DNA from: a virus | IMG/VR virus record: IMGVR_UViG_3300036944_000617 | Location: 1-40,563 of that record | Reading direction: 5' to 3' (one strand) | DNA length: 40,563 nucleotides | Shown: positions 29,932-40,400 of the stretch, piece after piece | How positions within the stretch are numbered: the stretch's first letter is position 1 | How the letters are laid out: every line of letters begins with the position of its first letter | Position numbers and translations under genes: made by a program | The notes under the pieces: generated by a model | Database searches by the model: none | What the model was told of the DNA's origin: nothing | The model's input: the letters and a program-made list of their open reading frames with translations, nothing else

Positions 29932-31475
29932 ATTTCTTCTAGTTCTAGAGTAATGCTTGCGTACAAAGGATTATCTAAGTTTATTGTAAATGTTTTATAA
30001 AACCCTACAATTAACAGTGACTCAAAGTAAAATTGATCTGGTAAATCATCTAGCCCTACCCAAGCTGCTGGAATAGCATTTAGATCATCGCGCACTGCTC
30101 GTACTGTATTTACCAATGATTTATCCAACAGTAAATTCTGGTTTGTTTTTGGAATATTTCTGCGCTGAACCATGGTGGCGTTGCCATAAATATCTCTGGT
30201 TACTGTGGAAAAATTAATAACTTCGTTTGAAGCTCCTCGTTGTACAGTGCCTATTTCTTGTGCTTTGCCTAAAATTACGCCGCCGCAACTTATATCACTG
30301 CCATTTAGCACTATGCTTATAATAGCATCAGAGTAAGGAACCAAGTCTGAAAATACAGCAGATTTAGTTTTTGTGCCTACTGTAAAAAAGTAGTCATACC
30401 AACTAGAAGATGCTTTGCTGGTTAAATTTTTACGACTACTATATAAAGTAGTTCCTGAACTAGGGGAGTACACAGTTACTGCTGCTTCTCGTACATTTTG
30501 TAATCCTACTAAAACCAAAGCATCTGCTCTGGTTGATGTAGACATAGATAGTATTATTTGATTACGGGCAACAGTTGCGCTGTTACGTAAATAATCAAAT
30601 ACACCCCAACGGTTACTTGGACCTACATCTAACCAATAAATAGGAGAAGTAGCGGTAGGCAATGTAGTATTTACTGTAGTAGTTGCTAGGAGTTCGTAGG
30701 TTCTATTTTGATAAGTTACTTGTTGAGATACTCCTGCTACAAGAGTATATGTAGTACCGCTTACCCAAGGTAGCGCATCTAGCCTACGCCAATACGGTGT
30801 ACTTAATAAAACAGAAGCTTCTGGTGTTATAGTTAAATTTATACCGCCAGTAAGAATAGTAATAGTTTTAATACACTGATATACACAATTAGTAGTATTA
30901 CGGTATCGTATATCTCCTACTGCATAAGCAGTATTTGGAGCCCAAGCAGTTGTGCTGCTTGCATTAGCTACACTAGAGTATACTAAGCAAGGAGCAGTTC
31001 CTGTAAAAGTATCTGCTGATCTGGTTACCTGAGTACTAGGAATATAACTTGTAGCAAAACTACCTAGTTCTAACTGTGCTTTTGTAACTGTTCCTGTAAT
31101 AGTTACAGTTAAAGTGCCAAAATTAACTGTGAGTACACGAGTAATTCTAGTAGTAGCACTGGTTCCTGTTAAGGTAGTAGTAGCAGCGCCTGATAGTACA
31201 ACAGTTCCTGTGCCGTAAAAACTAAAAGTGTAAGTTCCGCCAGTGGATATTGTTATATTTTGGGTGGCTGGGGTATCTGAACCCGCGACTAAATTAGTAC
31301 GTGCTGGTTCATATAGTACACCTAAGCATTCTTTTGTAATTGGATCGTAAGTTACACGAGGGGTATTTGCTGCGGCAGATACAACAGCACCCGTACTATC
31401 TATGTACGTTGCTGCTGTACTGCGAGCAAAAGACCCCTCCGTATTACTCATGGTAATAGGAGGGATTACTTTCAT
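29928..31475 (-). CDS. post-tape-measure tail protein, longer paralogue with jelly-roll insertion
   Basis: The 515-aa product has VIPPITMS at the start and GFYKTFTINLDNPLYASITLELEEI at the end, matching its downstream neighbour, with shared middle motifs NRWGVFDYLRNS, ADALVLVGLQNV, VINFSTVTRDIYGNATMVQRRN. Between the short start and this conserved C-terminal part (about 285-515) it carries a fibre-type module (VTYDPITKECLGVLYEPARTN to KAQLELGSFATSYIP), the same family as the modules of the three tandem fibres, and two carbohydrate-binding-like strands (WAPNTAYAVGDIRYRN, WVSGTTYTL). It is the first gene after the tape measure, 2 nt away, so it is likely a tail-tip protein with a receptor- or glycan-binding domain. 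Confidence 0.77.
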   Translation of the reverse strand: MKVIPPITMSNTEGSFARSTAATYIDSTGAVVSAAANTPRVTYDPITKECLGVLYEPARTNLVAGSDTPATQNITISTGGTYTFSFYGTGTVVLSGAATTTLTGTSATTRITRVLTVNFGTLTVTITGTVTKAQLELGSFATSYIPSTQVTRSADTFTGTAPCLVYSSVANASSTTAWAPNTAYAVGDIRYRNTTNCVYQCIKTITILTGGINLTITPEASVLLSTPYWRRLDALPWVSGTTYTLVAGVSQQVTYQNRTYELLATTTVNTTLPTATSPIYWLDVGPSNRWGVFDYLRNSATVARNQIILSMSTSTRADALVLVGLQNVREAAVTVYSPSSGTTLYSSRKNLTSKASSSWYDYFFTVGTKTKSAVFSDLVPYSDAIISIVLNGSDISCGGVILGKAQEIGTVQRGASNEVINFSTVTRDIYGNATMVQRRNIPKTNQNLLLDKSLVNTVRAVRDDLNAIPAAWVGLDDLPDQFYFESLLIVGFYKTFTINLDNPLYASITLELEEI

Positions 31476-31476
31476 A

Positions 31477-34400
31477 TTAAGTTACCGTTTTTGTTTGCAT
31501 GTATTCTCCACCTACAGTTACTTGCTGTAGAACTTCCTTGGTTTTACGAGTGTTGTACTCATTTTGTGAGCTCACGGCCCGTAGCTTAGCTACTTCATTG
31601 CGTAGTTCTTTGATTTCAGCAATCAATACTCTGTTGGTTTCGTCCCGGTTTCCAAAGTCAGGTAACTGAGCCGTTACACCCAAGGAACCGTCAGCACCAC
31701 GTGTTAGTGGCATGATTGCTTCTGGTCCGGCCTCACCCATTACACCCATGTTGAACATGGTAGGTGAATTTACCATGGAATTAGTAAATGCGCCGCCTTG
31801 AGCAAATTTAACCAAGTTTCCAGAGTCAAATACGTTGCCTAAGGCACTGTAAGTAATTTCTTCACTTAAAAGTTCGTTTTTACTGTTATAAGTTCTGTTA
31901 ATATAACCTGTGCCGCCTTCATTTGCCCAATATTCAGATGTTGTGTAATTACCAGCAGTTGAACCACCTGTTGAAGCACTTGATCCACCAGTTACTGGAG
32001 TTGCTGGAGTTGCTGGTAGCGTAGGTACTGTTAGCCCATTTATTAAGCTGGTTAAGTTAGTTACATAACTAGTAATTTTTTCATTTGCGGTATTAAAAGC
32101 GGTTTGAGTTGTGGTAAAGTTGCTGGCTAGAGTTGACAGGTCTGACTGCTCGGCTCCATACGGATTAAAAGCAATGCCTAACCCAGCTAAGGTACTGGCC
32201 CAGGTCTTAACATTTTCTACAGCTGTTGTGTACTTTGTGTTAGCTGTGGCAACTGCTGCGGTTACGTCTTGTATTGCTGTGGCAGTTAATACGTCATCAT
32301 CTCCGTACCCTGCAGCTCTTAGTACTGCATTAGTGCTTTCAATATACGCAGTAACAGCTTTATTTTCCTTGTCTAACCGAGTTTGTGTTTCTGTTATTTG
32401 ATCGTTAACATTTTTTAGTGTAACTACTGTAGTAGGCGCTATTTTTGTTTCGTCACCAAAACCTGCAGTTGCTAGTATATCTTTGGCGTCAACAACATAT
32501 TTATTAACTGCGGCGTTAGCGTCGGATATTTTACTAGCGGTAGCTTTTAATATATCTTCTACGTTACTTTGAGTAACAGTAACAGAAGGAGTCAGTGTTC
32601 CTACCTTTGCAGCTTCAAGAATAGTATTAGTAGCAGTTAAATAAGCCAGTACTGCGTCATCGGCTTTGCTTAACAAACCTATAGCTGCAGTTATTTTAGC
32701 ACTAACATTAGTACTAGTTACTGTGGTCTCTGAAACTTTTAATAAGTCTGCCTCTTCAAATTTTGCCGTAGTAAGTGTAGTATTAGTAGTTTCTAGGTAA
32801 GCTAACACTGCTTTGTCAGCAAGTCCTAATAAACGAATTGCTTCTGTTATTTTAGCACCAACATTAGTACTAGTTACTGTGGTTTCTGAGATTTTTAATA
32901 AGTCTGCTTCTTCAAATTTTGCAGCTCTAAGTGTAGTATTAGTAGTTTCTAAGTAAGTTAATACTGCTGTGTCAGCTGACTTTAATAGACCAATTGCATC
33001 GTCTATTTTAGTCTTTATGTTATCACTGGTTACTTCAGTGTCTGAAACTTTTAATAAGTCTGCTTCTTCAAATTTTGCATTTCTAAGTGTAGTATTAGTA
33101 GTAGCTAAGTAAGTTAATACTGCTGAGTCAGCTGACTCTAATAAACCAATTGCAACATCTATTTTATCACCAACATTAGTACTAGTTACTGTAGTCTCTG
33201 AGACTTTTAATAAGTCTGCCGTACCAAAGCCTGCATCTTCAAGAGTTTTATTAGTAGTAGCTAAGTAAGTTAACACTGCCGCGTCTGCAGATTCTAGTTT
33301 GTCTTGAGCTATTTTAATTTGTGCTTTAAGAGTGCCTTCAGTTAAAACAGTACTTGGTTTTAATAAGTCTTCTTTACCCACGCCAGCTTTATCAAGTATG
33401 TCATTAGTATTATTGATGTAATCAGTAATATCTGTGCCAACTGTGGCTATTTTTGCTTTTAGGCTGTTAAACTCAGCGGTTAACTCTGTTAGATTTTTAG
33501 GATCGGTTTTAGTTAGAATATCTGCAGCGTCTTTACCAATTAAACCAAGCCAAGTATTTAAACTGGCTGTAGCAGCATCTAGAGCACTTAGAGCACCTTC
33601 AGCGCTATTTAATTTTTCTGTGTTGAGATCATCTAAAGCTACTTCTGCTGCAAGACCCGATTTTTGTAGCGTGTTTGTCCAAGCCAATAGTTCTGCATTA
33701 GCTATTTTTAACGCATCAGCAGCAGACTGAGACTCTGCGGCTAGTGAAACTACACCGTTTGCTGCAGTTGTTGCTTCAGCATCAATTTTATTGCTAACAC
33801 CAGCTAAATCAGTAGTTACTTCTGCAAAAGTTTTTGCGTAGTCTACTTGGTTGGCGTATTGTGCTTTAGCTGCAGTTAAGAACCCTTCAGCTACTTGAGT
33901 TAGGTCGCTACGCGCTTCTTCATCTCCGGCTTGTGCAGCCGCTAGTGTTTGTTTGTATTTTTGTTGTAGCCGATCAGCCTTATCTATTTCAGGAGCTAAG
34001 TCCCCTAGAGCTACAGATTTAAGGAAATCCTTAATAACTTTACTTACGGTTCTCAAACTATCAACAAACGCTTTATTAGCGTTTTTCTGATTTTCTAAAG
34101 CTGTTTTATAAGATTGTTTGATACTGTCTTTTACACTATTTACATTGTCTCTGAGTTGGGTAAATCCAGTACTATTTAAACTTTCTAAACTGCTTTGCAG
34201 TCCAGATAGTTTTGTAGTAAGCAACCCTAAACCTTCTGTGGCTAGAGATACTAATTCTGATTTAGCATCTGTGGCTTTGGTTTCTAGTAGTGTTAAACCT
34301 TGTTGAGCTAGGTTTAACACATCTGTTTTTGCATCAGCAGCTTTAGTTTCTAGTAAATCTAACCCTTGTTGAGCTAAGTTTAACACGGTTGTTTTTGCAT

Positions 34401-37400
34401 CAGCAGCTTTGGTTTCTAGTAGTGTTAAGCCCTGTTGAGCTAGGTTTAGTACATTTGTGCTTGCATCAGCAGCCTTGGTTTCTAGTAGTGCTAAACCTTG
34501 TTGAGCTAGTTCTAATACTTTTGCTTTTGCTGAAGCTGCTTTGGCTTCCAGCAAACTTAAACCCTGTTTTGCAAAATTTAAAAGATCATTATTTAATGTA
34601 GTTACTTCTGCCTCTAGCAAAGCTAAGCCTTGTTTTACTAATTCAAGTACTTTTGCTTTTGTTGAATTTGCTTGAGCTTCCAAGGTACTTAAGCCTTGTT
34701 TAGCTACGGATAATAACGCAGACTTAGCGCTTTCTGCTGCAGAAACTGCCTTATTATATCCATCTACTAAAGCTTTACCTGCTGTATTTAATTCTGCAGA
34801 TTTTTGCTTTAGTTCAGTGATAAAGTCAAACAGCACCTGGTTAGTTTCAGTAATTTCTTTGCGTTCTTGTGCACGAGTATACGCTAGTTTTTCAGTTTCA
34901 CTCATAAACTGAGTGGCAGATTGAGCGTTAATGTCTATAGTTTGCTTTACTAAACCTTCGTATTGAGCTGTAGCTTTTAGGAATGAAGGGGCTATTAAAT
35001 CCATTTCATTTCGTAAGGCAATAGCAGCAGGAGTAGTACTTTGTGATAGTGTTAAGTATAGGGCTTTGAATTCAGCATTGGTATCAATTGCTCCAGTAGT
35101 GCCTGGTGCATACGCTCCAGCTTCTACAGCAGAATTAAAAATCTTTGCTGCACTAGTAGATACTTTTGCAGCAATAGGGGCTAGTCGCTCTGCTTCTGTT
35201 AGGAAGTTATCTACAAAGAATTTAGTATTTTCTAAGAACTTATCTAAACCGCCTGCTTGATCTGCCATGGCTTGCGTAATACGAGCAGTAGCAGCAGTAA
35301 TGTCTCCTTCGGCATTTAAGGCACTTAAACCCATGCTGATTAGAGATAAATTAATTTTTTCGTTAGTATCAATTACGCGAGTAACTGTTTGCAGCATACC
35401 TTCGCCGAATTTCTTAAATTCAGGCGTATCAAACTGTGTAAACAATTGTTTAGCAGTATCGTCTAAAATTGAGCTTACAATATTATTAAACTCTTTTTCT
35501 AGGTCTTCACCTTTTAACCCGCGTAAACTAGCGAATTTGTCAACATTAACTTCGCCTAATTTAGCTATAACAGTTTCAGCAGTCATACCAAGTTTAGCAC
35601 CGCTTGTTACAAATAATTTGCCTGCGTTGTTAAACACAGATGAAATTGCTGCTGTTAGATCATCATCTAACATTTTTAAATTGTCTTTTACAGAAGCGCT
35701 GCTGCTTTTAATCCACAGAAAGCTACTTTTACTTGTAGTTTTTACGGTTTCAAATCCTTGAATAGCCCCCTTGAAGTTATTCATTATTTCTGCAAAAGTA
35801 CCTGTGAATTTAATACCGCTGTCTAAGATTTCTTTTGTTTTTGAGCTGCCGAGTAGTCCGCCTAAAATGTTAAATCCTTTGGTGCCTTCTTCGGTATTAA
35901 ACAACGAGCCTTTGGTTAAACCCACAGTTCCATAAATACCTGTTGCTGCTTTACCGATACTTTGATTAATAGAAGTTAATAGTTTGACCATTTGATTATC
36001 GTAAGATAATCCTTCTACTTGAGTAGCGTTTAATATGTCCAGTGATTTTGTAATTGACTCACTTTTAGCCGTAGGGTCGCCAAATACTCCGCCGCCTGTT
36101 TCTACTTTCTTGCCGTCTTTCCAAGTTTCACCAGCTCCAGTGCCTTGACGATCTTCTGAAGTCATGCCTGATGATGAAGCAGAACTGTTAAGGGCACTAC
36201 CGCCAATAGAACTTAAAAGTCCTCCTACTACAGCAGCAGTCGCTGCACCTGCAACCAGGTTTAGTGGAAAAGGTAAACTAGAAATGGCTTTTACTACTGC
36301 TTTGACTCCATCTACACCTGCTTCTACTATGGAGGCTGCTGTTCGTACACCTGAGTTTGCTACTGAAGTAGCTGTAGCTGTAGTATCAAAAACCATTTGT
36401 TTTAACATCATTGCCATCTTGGTGATGTGCATAACTTTTTCTACTGCAGCCAGTGCTTTGTAGGCAAAAGTTTTCTCTTTGAACATGCCTTTTGCAGATG
36501 ATACTGCCTGTAAGTTTTTATCAAATTCTAATTTAGCTGAATTTTTTGCGTAGTCTTTGTCTAGTTTTAATTTTGCTTGATTGGCTTTCTGCAAAGAAGC
36601 TATATCGGCCTCAGGTCCTTCTCCTGCTGCTGTGTTAGCAGCAATTTCAGCCTGTGTTTCCTTATCTAAGGTTAATTTGTCTTGATTGTATTTTTTGTCT
36701 AAATCTAGTTTTTGTGTGTTGGCATTTTGCAAGGTTTGTAGAATACCAACCATGCCGTCTCCGAACTTTTTACCTACATCACCAAACACAACACTAAGAG
36801 CATCTGCTGTGGCTTTCATAGAGTCCATGGAAACAGCTTGTTCGGCAGACTGTGTTTTTAACGTGTTGTTATAACCAATTCTAGCTAACATTAAGTTAGA
36901 TAAGCTTGTTTCGCCTGCAATTAAGGAGTCATAATAGGCTTTAGTTTGATCTAAGTCAGTTTGTGCTATAGCAACATCGCCAGGTGTAGCGCCTGAATCT
37001 GGTGCTTTTAATGTTGCTACTAAAGCTGTTTTGGCAGCTATTTCTGCAGTTTTACGTTTTTCAATCTCACTTAATACTGTACTGGTGCGATTTGTTTCCT
37101 GCTTTACTGCTAGATCTCCTTCTAGTTTCGCTAATTCTACTGCCCCACTTATTCCTAGATTTTTTAACAGTTCAATAGTAGCTTGACGTTTTTCTTGCAG
37201 TACCTGATCAGATTTACTTTGAAGCTCTGATTTTCTAGTTTCTAGACCTAACTCATAATCTAAACGATTTGCGGCATTGGCTTTAAATTCTGCATCGCGA
37301 GCTGCTTGTGCGGTTTTTCGCTTTTCTTCTTGTTCTTTTTCTAAAACAGTTAATAGCTTAGTATTCTCAAGTATAGCGGCTTGTGCAGCGTTATAATCAG

Positions 37401-40400
37401 TTGTTTCGTCTAGAGCTAAGTTTCCCTTTTTCTTACTTAGTGTGTCAATAGTTCTTTGCGCATCTGCAATTTTATCAATAAACTGCTTTTGTTCTAGTTT
37501 CTCTTTTGTTTTTTCAGATTCAACAGCAAGGCTTTGCTGAGCCTTCATAGTTTCTTCTGAAAAATAAGGTAAACCTTTAGCTATAATTTTATACTTATCT
37601 TGTACAGTATTATTTATACTTACTTGCTGGGACTGTTCGGTTGAATTATTTTTAGATTTTAAAGCAGCTAGTTTATCTTCTTGTTGTATTAGAAGTTTAC
37701 CATTTTCTGAATCAATTTTCTTTCTGGCAGCTCCTAGTGCTTCTTGTGCTAATTCAGCTGGAGTCTTACCTTTGGAAATAGGCAGTGCACCGTACTGCTT
37801 ATCTGCTTCAGCTGGATTTGTTAAACGTAATTTTTGCTGTTGTAGGGTAGCTATATTTTTCTTGTTGGTTTCAATATCAGCAGGAAGTTGATACGGCTTA
37901 GCCATAGCCAACTGGGCAGTATTCAGTGCAGTTTCTATAGCTGCTAGCTCTAAAGCTTTTCGTAGCCCTTCTTGGGAATCAATTAAAATTGCTTTAGCGT
38001 CTAGGTCTTGCTTAGCACGGTTATTTGCTTCTATAGCTAATTCTGTGCGGCGCTTAATACCGGCTTCAGTATCTCCTAATCTATCGGCAAATGCTCCACT
38101 AATAGTAGCCTTAGCTTCTACAAAACCGCGTCTAATTGACTGCTCTATTAACTTAGTACCTTTTTCATAAGATTCGCTTTGAGCTTGTGTTAAAAGTTTA
38201 GCAGCTTTTTCTGTGGTATTTTGAAAAGATTTTTCAAATTGACGAGACCTTTCTAGTGCTCTATCAACTGAAGCTGCAGATTCTTGAGCTGCAGCTTGTT
38301 GGGTTTGTGCAATATTTGGAGCGTCTCCTAGACTACGTGCACCCAAGCCTTGTTGTTGACTACCTGCCCCTAATGCGCTTACTAATTTAGGGGTACGCTG
38401 TTTTCTAGCATTATCAATTTCAGCTTCTTGAGTATTTAATTTTTTATTTTCTAGACTTAATTTAGTTATTTCAGCAGCTACTTTAGTTAATTCTTCTCTA
38501 TAGTTTATTAAATTCTTTTGAAGCTCTGGGCTAAATAGTTTAAGTTTGGGTTCGCTACCAGATAGTTCTTGTAATTTTACAAGTGCTGTTGTAGGATCTT
38601 TTAATGCCGCGCCTATCTTATCCCCTAAAGTTAGGTACTCTTGCCCTAGTTTAGCTAAAGGGTCGGTAGGTAGGGCTGATACAACAATGGTATCAAATGT
38701 TTTACCAATTGTTTTAAACGCTTCGTCTAACTCTTGGCTTATACTCCCTAAATTGCCTAACTCTAGGCCTATATTTTTAATATTTTCTAGTAGTTTAGGC
38801 CCTAATGCGGCGTCTGCTTCTTCTAACTGCTCTGTTAGCTGTCTGGCATTTGTAGGTAATCCACCTAATAACTCAATAATCTGTTTTCCAGCTTTTGTTT
38901 CTGAACCGCCTGCATCAAGAGTTTTGATAACAGTTTTAGCTAAGGTTTCAGCACTACGAGTAGCTGTATCGCCACCCCAAATTTTACTGAACTTATCTTT
39001 TAAGCTATCCCACCAACTAGCATCAGCTATTTCTTTGGCTGCTTTAGAAAAAGCATCTGATAAATTTTTTGCTAATTCATTAACAGCGGTTCCTTTAGCT
39101 ACTAATGACTCTGTATTAAATTGTTCTAGTGGATCTTTTGCTTTGATGAAATCAACGGTTCTGTCTAAGTTTTCTAAGGAGCTAGTTACCATTTCAAAAG
39201 AAGTTTTTGCTTCTGAGGCCGACTTTGCGTTTTTAGAAAATACAAAATCTAACCCAGCGAGCACAGTAGTAGCTATTATACCTGCAGTAGAAAAAGTACC
39301 CATCAAGCTAGCAATACCGCCTACTACGCTTGAAAAAATTAACCCAAGACCTCTGACTCCGGTCATAACTTTACCAAAACCAGTAAGTTTATCAGAACTT
39401 TCTGATATGCCACGAGTTAAAGATTTAAAAGAATCTGCAATACTGCTACTATCTAAAGTTTTTGACACATCTTGCAACACGCCGATTGAAGCTGATTTTG
39501 AAGTTGCAGCAGCTAAATCACGAATTTGCTTAGCTTCTTGACTAAAGGGATTTGGACCGCCTTTACGTATTGACTCTCCGGTAACTCGATTATATTGCTC
39601 AGCTGCTTTTATTCTTTCATGCAGAGCGGCAGTGGCTGCATTTATAGCTGCAATTTCTTTAGCAGTATCAGCTGCCTTCTTTTGAGATGCAGCACTTTCA
39701 CCATAAGTTCTTTTTTCTAGTTCTGCCTTTTGTTTATCTAAATCACGAATAGCTTTTTCAAGAGCTCCAGTATCATTAATCTCTTTTTTAACATCAGGTA
39801 AACTGCTTAAAACTTTTTGAGTACCTTTTGATAATCCAGCTGACTGAGCTAGTTTATCTACAGCAATGCCTGCTTTTTTTGCACTATTTAACTCAAGTTG
39901 ACTTACACGGGCTGCTTCTGTATCATCAACATATTTTCTATGTTCATTTCTTAATTTTTGAGCATTTTCTAAAGCTTCAGTAGCTGCTTTAGCTTGATCT
40001 TCTAACCCTCTTTTATACTGACCTAATGCAGGAATAGCTTGAGAAAGTAGCGACTTTCCTAGTAGTGCTATTAAACCTGCTAAAGCTACAGGGTTTTCGG
40101 AAAGTAAGTTTACAACAGGGCCTAAAACTTTATTTACAAATTCTAGTCCGGTTTGAGCTAAGTTCTGAAAACTAGCCAGTAACTTGTCATAAGGATTAAC
40201 ATCTAGTTTGATATTTGAAAATTTCTTGGCACCTTCTTCTGCAACAGCATTAGCAAAGCCTTGGCGTTTTTCAAAGTCTGTTAGTGCGCTAACAGGCTTG
40301 CCTAAAGCCAATGCATACTTTCTACTGGCTTCATCTAGTTTTGTAAAAATACCTAATTCATCTAGTAGTTCAGGCTCTAGCTTAGTTACACCTCGGCTGA

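Noticed and set aside
14151-31475. Diversity-generating retroelement acting on the fibre genes
   Set aside because: No reverse transcriptase or template repeat is visible in the window; variation between fibres looks like module shuffling rather than adenine-directed change. It could only be revisited with the rest of the genome.
34186-34713. CRISPR-like regular repeats
   Set aside because: The 66-bp periodicity keeps the reading frame and encodes coiled-coil repeats, with no unique spacers between conserved repeats.
38546-39541. 331-codon open frame on the plus strand, opposite the tape-measure gene
   Set aside because: It is antisense to a clear tape-measure coding region, has no ribosome site or promoter, and its Ser/Leu/Pro-rich product is what the reverse frame of Lys/Glu/Ala-rich helices gives.
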